Shown: positions 22,020-30,800 of the stretch, one piece after another
Layout: each line of letters starts with the position of its first letter
Position numbering within the stretch: the first letter of the stretch is position 1
Assembly: GCF_041890415.1 (NCBI RefSeq)
Contig: NZ_CP169056.1
Span: 62,001-126,000, forward strand
DNA length: 64,000 bases
Origin: Pseudoxanthomonas koreensis_A
GTDB taxonomy: Bacteria > Pseudomonadota > Gammaproteobacteria > Xanthomonadales > Xanthomonadaceae
Direction of reading: 5' to 3'
Position numbers and translations under genes: made by a program
The notes under the pieces: generated by a model
Told to the model about the DNA's origin: nothing
Database searches by the model: none
What the model saw: the letters and a program-made list of their open reading frames with translations, nothing else

Positions 22020-25000
22020 CTAGAAAACAGGGCCCGGCTGAACACCGGATGACAGCCGCCCGGGGTCGCCGGCCGGCACCTGCGCGGCCAGCCACGCGCG
22101 CAGCGAGGCCGGCTTCACCGGCTTGGTCAGCAGCAGGTAGCCGCGCTGGCGCGCGTGGTGCTTGAGCGCGTCGCGGCCATCGGCGGTGAGCAGCGCGCCG
22201 GGGATCGGGCCACCGGCGCGGCGCAGTGCGTCCAGGGTGTCGAGCCCATCCATGCGGTCATGCAGGTGGTAGTCCACCAGCATCACCTGCGGTGCGCTGT
22301 CGGCCACGCGCGCCAGCGCGTCATCCACGGTGCTGGCGGTGATCGCCGCGGCACCCCAGCGCGCCAGCAGCAGGCGCATGCCGTCGAGGATCTCGCGGTC
22401 GTTGTCCACGCACAGCACGCGCAGCCCGGCCAGTGAGCCGGAGGCGGCCAGTGCCGGCACCGGCGCCACGGTCGCGTCGGCATCGGCGCGCGGCACGGTG
22501 ATCGAGAACATGCTGCCGCGGCCCACCTGGCTGCGCGCGTCCAGGCCATGGCCCAGCAGGCGCGAGATGCGCTGGCAGATCGACAGGCCCAGGCCCAGGC
22601 CGCGCTCGCCCCAGTCGAACGGCTGCTCGTAGCGGTGGAACTCGTCGTAGATCTGGCGCATATGCGGGGCGGGGATGCCCGGGCCGCTGTCCCATACCTG
22701 CAGCACCACGTCGTCGCCGCGCACGCGCAGGCCCAGCACGATGCGGCCCTGGCGGGTATAGCGCAGCGCATTGGCCAGGAAGTTCTGCAACACCCGGCGC
22801 AGCAACCGGCGATCGCTGCGCACGGTGCAACTGCGCGCGTGCACGCGCAGGCCCAGGCCGCGGCCGGCGGCCACCGGTGCGTACTGGGCGGCCAGTTCGC
22901 GCAGCAGTTCGCCGGCGTCGAACACGGTCAACTCGGCCTGCAGTGCGCCGGTGTCCAGGCGGGAGACGTCGAGCAGGCCGTCGAGCAGTTCCTCGGCCGC
23001 GCGCAGCGAGGCGTCCACCCGTTCGGCCAGGTGCCGTTGCTCCTCGGGTGCGCCGTCGCGCAGGGCCGAGGCGAACAGGCGCGCGGCGTTCAGCGGCTGC
23101 AGCACGTCGTGGCTGATCGCGGCCAGGAAGCGGGTACGCGACTGCTGCGCGTCCTCGGCCTCGCGGGTGCGCGCGGCCACGCGCTGCTCCAGGGTCTCGT
23201 TGGCTTCGCGCAGGGCCTGCTCGGCGTGCTTGTAGGCGGTGATGTCGTTGTAGCTGGTGACGTAGCCGCCGCCCGGCAGCGCCTGGCCGCGCATCTCGAT
23301 CACGCTGCCGTCGGTGCGCACCCGCTCGAACACGTGCGGGGTGCCGGCGCGCATGTGCTCGATGCGCTTGTGCACGTGCTCGCCGATGTCGCCCTCGCCC
23401 AGCTCGCCGCGGGCGGCGTTGTAGCCGATCAGGTCGGCCACGGGGCGGCCCACGTAGAGCATCCCGGCCGGATAGCCGAACATCTGCTGGTAACGGCGGT
23501 TCCAGGCCACCAGGCGCATGTCCGGGTCCACCACGCTGACTCCGGCGCTGATGTTCTCCAGGGTGGTGGAGAGCACCTGCCGGTTGAAGCGCAGCTCCTG
23601 GCCGGCCTCGTCCAGCAGGGCCACCACCTCGCCCAGCTCCATGCCCGAGCCGCTCAGCGCGCTGGTCAGCACCAGGCGCGCGGAGGCCGCACCGATGGAG
23701 GCGGCCAGCAGGCGCTCGGTGAACTGCATCCAGGCCCGGTCGGCGACAAGTGCCGGTTGCAGCTCGCCGCCCAGGGTGCGGGCATGCTCGGAAAACGCGC
23801 GGTCGGCATGGCGCTCGCCGACGATGCGCCTGGCCAGTGCCATCAGCTCGCCGATGCTGACGTTGCCGGTCCATTCTCCGTGGCCGAGGGCCTGGCGCTG
23901 CGCATACGGGTCCAGGAACGGGGCGATGCGCAGGCGCTCGTCCATGTCCGGCCGCCAGCGCGCCGACACCACCATCATCACCGCGCTGTTGAGCAGCAGC
24001 GACCAGAAGGTGCCGTGGGTCAGCGCGTCCCAGCCGCTGAGTCCGAACAGCTGCTGCGGTCGCAGCCACAGCAGTCCGAACGGGCCATGCTCCATCCACG
24101 GCGCCTGGAACAGCCCCGAGTCGGCCAGCGCCGGCAGCAGCAGGGTGTAGACCCAGGTGGCGAAACCGGTCACCAGGCCCAACTCCACGCCACGGCGGCT
24201 GGCGCCGCGCCAGTACAGCCCGCCGATCAGGCCCGGCGCGAACTGCGCCACCGCGGCGAAGGTCATCACCCCGTAGGCGGCCAGGCTGGTATCGCCGCCG
24301 ATCCAGCGGTAGTACGCATAGGCGCACAGCGACAGCAGCACGATCGCGGCCCGGCGTACCCACAGCACCAGCGAGGCGACGTCGGCGGCGGCATGGCGCT
24401 GGCCCCAGCCGCGGCGCAGCAGCACCGGCATCACCAGGTCGTTGCTGACCATCGTGGCCAGCGCGATGCTGGCCACGATCACCATGCCGGTGGCCGCCGA
24501 AAACCCGCCCACGTAGGCCGCCAGTGCCAGTGCGTCGCGGCCCTGCGCCAGCGGCAGGGCCAGCACGAAGGTGTCGCTGGACACCTGCCCGTCGCTGCCG
24601 AACAGGGCCACGCCGGCCGCGGCGATCGGCACTACCATCACCGAGATCAGCAGCAGGTAGCCACCGAACATCCAGCGCATCTTGCGGATGTCGGCCACGT
24701 CGCCGCATTCCACCACCGCCACCTGGAACTGGCGCGGCAGGCACACGATGGCCAGGAAGCCCAGCAGGGTCTGGGAGACGAAGCCGACCGGCGGCGCCTG
24801 CTGGAACAGGGTGCGGGCCGAGTCGGCGATGCGCAGCTCCTGGCCGCCCAGCCAGGCCCAGGCGAACACTCCAACCGCGACCATCGCCATCAGCTTGACC
24901 ACCGATTCCAGCGCGATGGCCAGCATCATCCCGTGGTGGTGCTCGGTGGCATCCACCTGGCGGGTGCCGAACAGCGCGGCGAACAGCGCCATCAGCAGGG

Positions 25001-25493
25001 CCACGTACAGCGCCGGGTCGGCGGTCACCGCGCCCTGGCCGGCGTCGTGGCCGGACAGCACCGACAGGCTCATCGCCACCGCCTTGTACTGCAGGGCGAC
25101 GTACGGCACCGCACCGAGCAGAGCGATCACCGTCACCAGCGTCGCCAACCGCCGCGAGCGGCCGTAGCGGGCGGAGATGAAGTCGGCGATGGAGACGGTG
25201 TTCTGGCTGCGTGCGATCAGCGCCAGGCGCTCGATGATGCGCCAGCCGAACAGCAGCAACAGGATCGGCCCCAGGTAGATCGGCAGGTAGCCGATGCCGT
25301 TGCGTACCGCGCTGCCCACCGCGCCGTAGAAGGTCCACGACGAGCAGTACACCGCCAGCGCCAGGCTGTAGACCACCGGGCGCAGCCACGGCCGGTGCGG
25401 GTACATCGGCCTGCGGTCGCCGAACCATGCCACCGCGAACAGCAGCGCCGCATAGCCGATCGACACCAGCAGCAGGATCCAGCTCGGGACCAA
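22020..25493 (-). CDS. Hybrid sensor histidine kinase with sodium:solute-symporter-like domain
   Basis: A 1157-residue membrane sensor. Residues 1 to about 510 form a multi-helix sodium:solute symporter (SSS)-like module as in Pseudomonas CbrA; a PAS domain (about 640-755) follows, then a short coiled coil, the HisKA dimer with phospho-acceptor His795 (AAISHDVLQPLN), the HATPase (DSGPGIP, GLGLGLSIC) and a receiver with Asp1074 (MLVDYHLHD) and TKPV lysine. The start is TTG at 25493, set by an ideal AAGGAGG 6 nt upstream; a TACACT hexamer (25522-25527) could be its -10. No output response regulator lies nearby. It is divergent from the sugar operon at 25658 and may regulate it, which is inference only. 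Confidence 0.9.
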   Translation of the reverse strand: MVPSWILLLVSIGYAALLFAVAWFGDRRPMYPHRPWLRPVVYSLALAVYCSSWTFYGAVGSAVRNGIGYLPIYLGPILLLLFGWRIIERLALIARSQNTVSIADFISARYGRSRRLATLVTVIALLGAVPYVALQYKAVAMSLSVLSGHDAGQGAVTADPALYVALLMALFAALFGTRQVDATEHHHGMMLAIALESVVKLMAMVAVGVFAWAWLGGQELRIADSARTLFQQAPPVGFVSQTLLGFLAIVCLPRQFQVAVVECGDVADIRKMRWMFGGYLLLISVMVVPIAAAGVALFGSDGQVSSDTFVLALPLAQGRDALALAAYVGGFSAATGMVIVASIALATMVSNDLVMPVLLRRGWGQRHAAADVASLVLWVRRAAIVLLSLCAYAYYRWIGGDTSLAAYGVMTFAAVAQFAPGLIGGLYWRGASRRGVELGLVTGFATWVYTLLLPALADSGLFQAPWMEHGPFGLLWLRPQQLFGLSGWDALTHGTFWSLLLNSAVMMVVSARWRPDMDERLRIAPFLDPYAQRQALGHGEWTGNVSIGELMALARRIVGERHADRAFSEHARTLGGELQPALVADRAWMQFTERLLAASIGAASARLVLTSALSGSGMELGEVVALLDEAGQELRFNRQVLSTTLENISAGVSVVDPDMRLVAWNRRYQQMFGYPAGMLYVGRPVADLIGYNAARGELGEGDIGEHVHKRIEHMRAGTPHVFERVRTDGSVIEMRGQALPGGGYVTSYNDITAYKHAEQALREANETLEQRVAARTREAEDAQQSRTRFLAAISHDVLQPLNAARLFASALRDGAPEEQRHLAERVDASLRAAEELLDGLLDVSRLDTGALQAELTVFDAGELLRELAAQYAPVAAGRGLGLRVHARSCTVRSDRRLLRRVLQNFLANALRYTRQGRIVLGLRVRGDDVVLQVWDSGPGIPAPHMRQIYDEFHRYEQPFDWGERGLGLGLSICQRISRLLGHGLDARSQVGRGSMFSITVPRADADATVAPVPALAASGSLAGLRVLCVDNDREILDGMRLLLARWGAAAITASTVDDALARVADSAPQVMLVDYHLHDRMDGLDTLDALRRAGGPIPGALLTADGRDALKHHARQRGYLLLTKPVKPASLRAWLAAQVPAGDPGRLSSGVQPGPVF

Positions 25494-25581
25494 AGCGGCC
25501 CTCCTTCGGCGTGAACGCGCGAGTGTACTGTCCGCCGGCGGCCGACGCCGCTTGCCTGCGCGGCCCGATACCGGCAAGCTC

Positions 25582-25593
25582 GACAGCGCTGTC
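25582..25593. promoter_or_regulatory. Palindrome in divergent sensor-kinase/sugar-operon region
   Basis: GACAGCGCTGTC is a perfect 12-bp palindrome 65 nt upstream of the sugar-transporter start, in the 164-bp region shared by the divergent genes. It could be an operator; no regulator is identified. Confidence 0.35.
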
Positions 25594-25657
25594 AGGCGAG
25601 CCGGTGCATGCGCGAGGGGCGCGATCCCGGTCTTCGAGGCGAAGGGGACACGCACGC

Positions 25658-27049
25658 ATGCATCAACACCACGACACGGCTGCGGCCGCACTTCCGTCCG
25701 CGGCCCGGCAACGCCTGCGGTTGCGCGAGAAGATCGGCTACGGCTTCGGCGATTTCGGCTTCAATCTCTACTGGGCCAACATCTCGGCGTTCCTGCTATT
25801 GTTCTATACCGACGTGATGGGCCTGGCCGCCGCGGCCGTGGGCACCATGATGCTGGTCACCAAGCTGTTCGACGCGGTGACCGATCCTCTGATGGGTGCA
25901 CTGGCCGACCGCACCCGCAGCCGCTGGGGGCGGTTCCGCCCTTATATGCTCTTCGGTGCGCTGCCGCTGGCATTCACCGGCGTACTGACCTGGACCGTGC
26001 CGGACCTGAGCGACGGCGGCAAGCTGGTGTGGGCCTACGTGACCTTCAGCCTGATGATGCTGGCCTACACCGTGCTGAGCATGCCGTACTCGGCACTGAG
26101 CGGGGTGATGACCTCCGACAGCCAGCAGCGCACCACGCTGGTCAGCTTCCGCTTCATCGCCGCCTTCGCCGGCACCACCGTGGTCAATGCGCTGACCCTG
26201 AAGCTGGTGGGCGTGCTGGGTGGCGGCAACGAGCCGCTGGGCTGGCAGCTCACCCTGGGCCTGTACGGCGTGGTGGCCAGCATCGCGTTCCTGACCGCCT
26301 TCGCCACCACCCGCGAGCGCATCCAGCCGCCGCCGCAGCAACGCAACCAGGTGCGCCAGGACATCGCCGACCTGTTGCACAACCGCCCGTGGCTGGTGCT
26401 GTTCGTGCTGACGCTGGTGATCATGGTGACCATCGTGATGCGCAGTGGCTCGCTGGTGTACTACCTCAAGTACTACGTGGAGCGGCCGGAACTGACCTGG
26501 CTGTTCCTGACCTGCTACTCCGTGGCGCTGGCCGTGGGCGCGGCGCTGACTCCCGTGCTGACCCGGTTCATGGACAAGCGCGCGGCGATGATCTGGCTGA
26601 TGGTGGGCGTCGGGGTGGTGTCGTGCGGCATGTACTTCGTGCCGAGCGACCAGATCTGGACCATGCTCGCGCTCAATACCCTGGTCGGCCTGCTGCTGGG
26701 GCCGAAGTCGCCGCTGGCGTTCTCCATGTATGCCGATTGCGCCGACTACACCGAGTGGAAGACCGGACGCCGGGCCACGGCCATGACCTTCGCCGCGGCC
26801 ACGTTCTCGCAGAAGCTGGGCGGCGCGGTGGCCTCGGCCACCATCGCCTGGGTGCTTGCGGGCATGGGTTACGTCGCCAACCAGGCGCAATCCGACGCCT
26901 CGCAGCTGGGCATCATCCTGCTGCTGACGGTGATTCCGGGCGTGGTGGCGCTGCTGGCCGGGTGGGTGATGCGCGCCTATCCGCTGGATGACGCCACCCT
27001 GGTGCAGTTGCAGGCCGAACTCGACGCACGCCGGGAGTTGCAGGCATGA
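25658..27049 (+). CDS. GPH-family sugar:cation symporter (MFS)
   Basis: A 463-residue, 12-helix inner-membrane transporter of the glycoside-pentoside-hexuronide:cation symporter family (MelB-like). The diagnostic motif DAVTDPLMGALADRTRSRWG is present at about residues 65-85, followed by RFRPYML. Given the two following genes, the likely cargo is a glucosyl-gluconate such as cellobionic acid. GAAGGGGA about 12 nt upstream supports the start. Its last four bases overlap the phosphorylase start (ATGA), so all three genes are translationally coupled. Confidence 0.88.
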   Translation: MHQHHDTAAAALPSAARQRLRLREKIGYGFGDFGFNLYWANISAFLLLFYTDVMGLAAAAVGTMMLVTKLFDAVTDPLMGALADRTRSRWGRFRPYMLFGALPLAFTGVLTWTVPDLSDGGKLVWAYVTFSLMMLAYTVLSMPYSALSGVMTSDSQQRTTLVSFRFIAAFAGTTVVNALTLKLVGVLGGGNEPLGWQLTLGLYGVVASIAFLTAFATTRERIQPPPQQRNQVRQDIADLLHNRPWLVLFVLTLVIMVTIVMRSGSLVYYLKYYVERPELTWLFLTCYSVALAVGAALTPVLTRFMDKRAAMIWLMVGVGVVSCGMYFVPSDQIWTMLALNTLVGLLLGPKSPLAFSMYADCADYTEWKTGRRATAMTFAAATFSQKLGGAVASATIAWVLAGMGYVANQAQSDASQLGIILLLTVIPGVVALLAGWVMRAYPLDDATLVQLQAELDARRELQA

Positions 27050-29469
27050 ACGGTCCCACCCGCAGCCTGGTCCATTACGGTTTCGTCGAGCAGGGCCGCC
27101 GCTTCGTCCTGAGCAGCCCCACGGTGATGCCGCAGGCGTCCACCTTCCTGTGGAACCGGCGCATGCTGCTGCAGCTCAACTGCCGCGGCTATGCCACCGC
27201 GCAGTTCATGCAGCCCGAGCCCGCCAAGTACGCGCACGCGCCGAACCTGGAGGCGCGGACCTTCATGCAGCCGGAGCAGCCGTACTACGCGCACCACCCG
27301 GGCCGTTTCTGCTACGTCAAGGACGAGGACAGCGGGCTGCTGTTCTCGGTGCCGCACGCGCCGGTGAACCGCACCCCGGACCGCTACGCCTTCACCATCG
27401 GCGCCGGCGAAGTGGCCTGGACGGCAAGCTGCAACGGCATCGAAGTGGAAATGAGCGTGGCCCTGCCAGTGGACGACGTGGTCGAGCTGTGGACCGTGCG
27501 CGTGCGCAACCGCTCCGGGCGGCCGCGGCGGATCAGCCTGTACCCGTATTTCCCGGTCGGCTACATGTCGTGGATGAACCAGTCCGGCAGTTACCGCGCC
27601 GACCTGGGCGGCATCGTCTGTGCCAGCGTCACCCCGTACCAGAAGGTGGCCGACTGGTTCCGCCAGCGTGACTTCATGGATCGCACGGTGCTGCTGCACG
27701 AGCGCGCGCCCGATGCATGGGAGGCCAACCAGGCCACGTTCGAGGGCGAGGGCGGGCTGCACGCGCCGTCCGCCATCGTCGGTGCCGAACAGCTGGCTGG
27801 CGGCGATGCGCTGTACGAGACGCCCACCGCCGCATTGCAGTACCGCATGCGCCTGGTGCCCGATGCGCAGGAGGAGTACCGCTTCCTGTTCGGCCCTGCG
27901 CGCGACGATGCCCAGATCACCGAGCTGCGCCGTCGCCACCTGTCCGCGCGTGGCTTTGCCGATGCCGCCGCCGCGCATGCGCAGTACCTGGAAGGCGGAC
28001 GTGGCTGCCTGCACATCTCCACCCCCGATCCGTGGCTGGATGACTTCACCAACCACTGGCTGCCGCGCCAGGTCTACTACCACGGTGATTCCAACCGCCT
28101 GAGCACCGACCCGCAGACCCGCAACTACCTGCAGGACCACATGGGCATGGCGTACCTGCGCCCGTCCACGGCGCGCGCCGCGTTCCTGCACGCGCTGTCG
28201 CAACAGGAGCCCAATGGCGCCATGCCCGACGGCATCCTGCTGGCCGAAGGCGCGGAGCTGAAGTACATCAACCAGGTGCCGCACACCGACCACTGCGTGT
28301 GGCTGCCGGTGTGCCTGCGCGCGTTCCTGGACGAGACCGGCGACGACGCCTTGCTGGACGAGATGGTGGCAGATCGCCAGGGCAATGCCGCCAGCGTGGC
28401 CGAGCGCCTGGACCGGGCCATGCAGTGGCTGCTGGACCAGCGCGATGCGCGCGGCCTGAGCTACATCGCCCAGGGCGACTGGTGCGACCCGATGAACATG
28501 GTCGGCTGGAAGGGCAAGGGTGTGTCCGGTTGGCTCTCGCTGGCCAGCGCCCATGCCCTGAACCTGTGGGCCGACATCTGCGAGCGGCACGGCCGCCACG
28601 CCCAGGCGGCGAGCTTCCGCGACGGCGCCGCGGCGTTCAATGCGGCGGTCAACGCGCAGCTGTGGGACGGTGACTGGTACGGCCGCGGCATTACCGACGA
28701 GGGCGTGGTCTTCGGGGTCAAGGCCGATACCGAGGGCCGCATCTACCTCAACCCGCAGAGCTGGGCCATGCTCGCCGGCGCCGCCGACCAGCCACGCCGG
28801 CAGCGGCTGCTGGCCGCGGTGGATGCGCACCTGGTTTCGCCGGCGGGCGTGGCCATGCTCGACCCGCCCTATACCGGCATGCGCGAGGACGTGGGTCGGC
28901 TGACCCAGAAGTTCCCGGGCTCGGCCGAGAACGGCGCCGTCTACAACCACGCCGCCGCCTTCTGGATGCATGCGCTGTACACGGCGGGCGAATCGGACCG
29001 GGCGTTCCGCACGCTGCGCGCGATGCTGACCGGGCCACGCCTGGACGAATGCGTGCAGCGCGGCCAGTTGCCGGTGTTCGTGCCCAACTACTACCGCGGC
29101 GCCTGGCGCCTGCATCCACGCACCGCCGGCCGTTCCAGCCAGCTGTTCAACACCGGCACCGCGGCCTGGATGTACCGCTGCCTGGTGGAGGAACTGTTCG
29201 GCCTGCGCGGCCAGGGCCAGGGGCTGCGCATCGCCCCGCAACTGCCTTCGCACTGGCCGCGCGCGCACGTCCTGCGGCGCTTCCGGGGCGCCGAGTTCGA
29301 GGTGCAGATCGAGCGCGTGGATGGCGTGACCCGGCCGCGCGTGGCGGTGGACGGGCATTGGCTGGACGGGGACGTCTTCAGCGACATCGCGCCCGGCCGC
29401 CGTTACGAGGTGCGGGTGGAACTGCCGCACGCGCCGCGCGCCGCGGACGGGGCAGGGCCGGCGGCATGA
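27046..29469 (+). CDS. GH94 phosphorylase, probable cellobionic acid phosphorylase
   Basis: An 807-residue GH94-family enzyme (N-terminal beta-sandwich to about residue 280, then an (alpha/alpha)6 barrel). The general-acid aspartate is Asp481 in QGDWCDPMNMVG, followed by the conserved WKGKGVSGWLS. Cytoplasmic GH94 enzymes split beta-glucosides with phosphate to give alpha-glucose-1-phosphate. A homologue in X. campestris acts on cellobionic acid (4-O-beta-glucosyl-gluconate), giving glucose-1-phosphate and gluconate. The next gene is a gluconokinase and the previous one a sugar symporter, which favours that activity over cellobiose phosphorylase. There is no signal peptide, so uptake before cleavage is implied. 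Confidence 0.85.
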   Translation: MNGPTRSLVHYGFVEQGRRFVLSSPTVMPQASTFLWNRRMLLQLNCRGYATAQFMQPEPAKYAHAPNLEARTFMQPEQPYYAHHPGRFCYVKDEDSGLLFSVPHAPVNRTPDRYAFTIGAGEVAWTASCNGIEVEMSVALPVDDVVELWTVRVRNRSGRPRRISLYPYFPVGYMSWMNQSGSYRADLGGIVCASVTPYQKVADWFRQRDFMDRTVLLHERAPDAWEANQATFEGEGGLHAPSAIVGAEQLAGGDALYETPTAALQYRMRLVPDAQEEYRFLFGPARDDAQITELRRRHLSARGFADAAAAHAQYLEGGRGCLHISTPDPWLDDFTNHWLPRQVYYHGDSNRLSTDPQTRNYLQDHMGMAYLRPSTARAAFLHALSQQEPNGAMPDGILLAEGAELKYINQVPHTDHCVWLPVCLRAFLDETGDDALLDEMVADRQGNAASVAERLDRAMQWLLDQRDARGLSYIAQGDWCDPMNMVGWKGKGVSGWLSLASAHALNLWADICERHGRHAQAASFRDGAAAFNAAVNAQLWDGDWYGRGITDEGVVFGVKADTEGRIYLNPQSWAMLAGAADQPRRQRLLAAVDAHLVSPAGVAMLDPPYTGMREDVGRLTQKFPGSAENGAVYNHAAAFWMHALYTAGESDRAFRTLRAMLTGPRLDECVQRGQLPVFVPNYYRGAWRLHPRTAGRSSQLFNTGTAAWMYRCLVEELFGLRGQGQGLRIAPQLPSHWPRAHVLRRFRGAEFEVQIERVDGVTRPRVAVDGHWLDGDVFSDIAPGRRYEVRVELPHAPRAADGAGPAA

Positions 29470-29996
29470 GCGCCGGCGGCAGCAGCGCGGCGCGCGTGGC
29501 CGTGGTGATGGGCGTGTCCGGCAGCGGCAAGACCACCCTGGCCCGTGCCTTGGCTTCGGCATGGGGCGCCACCTTCCTCGATGCCGACGACTTCCACAGC
29601 GAGCAGGCCAAGGCGCTGATGGCCAGCGGCCAGCCGCTGACCGACGCCATGCGCCAGCCCTGGGTGGAGCGCATCGCCGCCGACCTGGCGCGCCGGGTGG
29701 CGGCCGGCGAGAACGTCACCCTGGCCTTCTCGGGCCTGCGCCGCGCGCACCGTGACATGCTGCGCCAGGCCGGGTTGCCGCTGCAGTTCCTGTTCCTGCA
29801 CGGCGAGGCGGAACTGATCGCCTCGCGCATGCGTGCGCGCAGCGACCATTACATGCCGGTCTGCCTGCTGGACAGCCAGTTCGCCGCCCTGGAACCGCCG
29901 CACGACGAGGCCGACGTGGCCCGTATCGCGGTGGAGCTGGCGCCGGACGCACAACTGCGCTGCGCGCTGGACGCGCTCGGCGTGGCGGCAGGCTGA
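29466..29996 (+). CDS. gntK: Gluconokinase
   Basis: A 176-residue P-loop kinase of the GntK family that phosphorylates gluconate to 6-phosphogluconate. The Walker A motif GVSGSGKTT is at residues 16-24, and FLDADDFHSEQAKALMASGQPLTDAMRQPW contains, in two stretches, the conserved D-DxxH and substrate-binding motifs; SGLRRAHRD and the HYMPVCLLDSQFAALE lid region complete the family pattern. It overlaps the phosphorylase stop by four bases. It completes a route cellobionate to glucose-1-phosphate plus 6-phosphogluconate, feeding the Entner-Doudoroff and pentose phosphate pathways. Confidence 0.93.
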   Translation: MSAGGSSAARVAVVMGVSGSGKTTLARALASAWGATFLDADDFHSEQAKALMASGQPLTDAMRQPWVERIAADLARRVAAGENVTLAFSGLRRAHRDMLRQAGLPLQFLFLHGEAELIASRMRARSDHYMPVCLLDSQFAALEPPHDEADVARIAVELAPDAQLRCALDALGVAAG

Positions 29997-30088
29997 ACGA
30001 CGAAGACTGCGACCGCGCGACCGCGCGACCGCGCTTCGGGCCGGATGCCACCACGTGCGGGAGCGCCGCTCCACCCCGGCCCGGAAAA

Positions 30089-30118
30089 GCAGAAGCCCCG
30101 CCGGAGCGGGGCTTCTGC
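30089..30118 (-). terminator. Rho-independent terminator of rpmB-rpmG (bidirectional stem)
   Basis: A 13-bp perfect stem (30089-30101 with 30106-30118) around a CGGA loop. On the minus strand it is followed by TTTT (30085-30088), so it ends the rpmB-rpmG transcript. It also lies 90 bp past gntK and could stop plus-strand transcription weakly. Confidence 0.9.
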
Positions 30119-30167
30119 GACACGGGTAACGCGTGGGTGCACCCGCTGGCGCGGGCGCAACGCTACG

Positions 30168-30332
30168 TCACTTGATCTTGCCTTCCTTGTAGATCACGTG
30201 CTTGCGAATGACGGGATCGTACTTCTTGATCTCCATCTTGTTCGGCGTGTTCTTCTTGTTCTTCTCGGTGGTGTAGAAGTGGCCGGTACCGGCCGAGGAG
30301 GTCAGGCGGATCTTGTCGCGCTTGGATGCCAT
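30168..30332 (-). CDS. rpmG: 50S ribosomal protein L33
   Basis: A 54-residue L33 (MASKRDKIRLTSSAGTGHFY then TTEKNKKNTP...). It lacks the two CxxC zinc motifs, so it is a zinc-independent (C-minus) form. GAGGAG about 10 nt upstream marks the start. It follows rpmB by 13 nt, the usual rpmB-rpmG operon. Confidence 0.97.
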   Translation of the reverse strand: MASKRDKIRLTSSAGTGHFYTTEKNKKNTPNKMEIKKYDPVIRKHVIYKEGKIK

Positions 30333-30345
30333 GGTCGGTTGCTCC

Positions 30346-30582
30346 TCAGATCTTTTCGCCGCGGGCACGCAGCTCGGCCAGAACGGAATCGATGCCGTTC
30401 TTGTCGATGGTGCGCAGGGCAGCGGCGGAAACACGCAGCTTCACCCAACGATTCTCCGAGGCCACCCAGAAGCGGCGCTCGTGCAGGTTGGGGAGGAAAC
30501 GGCGGCGGGTCTTGTTGTTTGCGTGCGAGACGTTGTTGCCGGTCTGCACGCCCTTGCCGGTTACTTGGCAAACGCGGGACAT
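30346..30582 (-). CDS. rpmB: 50S ribosomal protein L28
   Basis: The 78-residue protein starts MSRVCQVTGKGVQTGNNVSH and contains NKTRRRFLPNLHERRFWV, the standard bacterial L28 pattern. The start at 30582 is set by homology and a GAGGTG sequence upstream. It is the first gene of the rpmB-rpmG operon, with a leader of about 160 nt from its own promoter. That leader can form a hairpin with the arms GGATCGCG and CGCGATCC, which might serve autoregulation, although this is inference. Confidence 0.97.
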   Translation of the reverse strand: MSRVCQVTGKGVQTGNNVSHANNKTRRRFLPNLHERRFWVASENRWVKLRVSAAALRTIDKNGIDSVLAELRARGEKI

Positions 30583-30752
30583 ACGCACCTCGAAAGGTCT
30601 GGTGTCGCCCATAGCCCGGGAGACGGCGGCCCTGCGGCCGCATCCCCGTGGGGCGGGCCGTGCGCGATGCGGGAAGGGTTGCGCTTGCCGAGGCGGCCCC
30701 GGATCGCGCTCCAGGGCCCGCGATCCGGACAACCGGACGCAGCGAGCCGCGC

Positions 30753-30782
30753 ATTATGCAGTGCCCAAGTGCCTGATTGCAA
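30753..30782 (-). promoter_or_regulatory. Sigma-70 promoter of rpmB-rpmG
   Basis: On the minus strand TTGCAA (-35, 30777-30782) and CATAAT (-10, 30753-30758) are 18 bp apart, one of the few complete two-box promoters in the window. The predicted RNA starts near 30746. Confidence 0.7.
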
Positions 30783-30800
30783 CCGGGTTCCGGCGTTGGC

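Noticed and set aside
22548..25514. 988-codon plus-strand open frame opposite the hybrid sensor kinase, rich in His, Gln and Ala
   Set aside because: It is the antisense shadow of a gene with intact SSS, PAS, kinase and receiver domains. High GC at third positions removes stop codons on the other strand. The same applies to long open frames opposite polA (59316-62168), ubiB (9525-12167), the M16 protease (12010-14454) and the dipeptidyl peptidase (48825-51164).
25427..25657. Upstream extension of the GPH transporter frame
   Set aside because: It overlaps the divergent sensor kinase start; the ATG at 25658 gives a normal transporter N-terminus.
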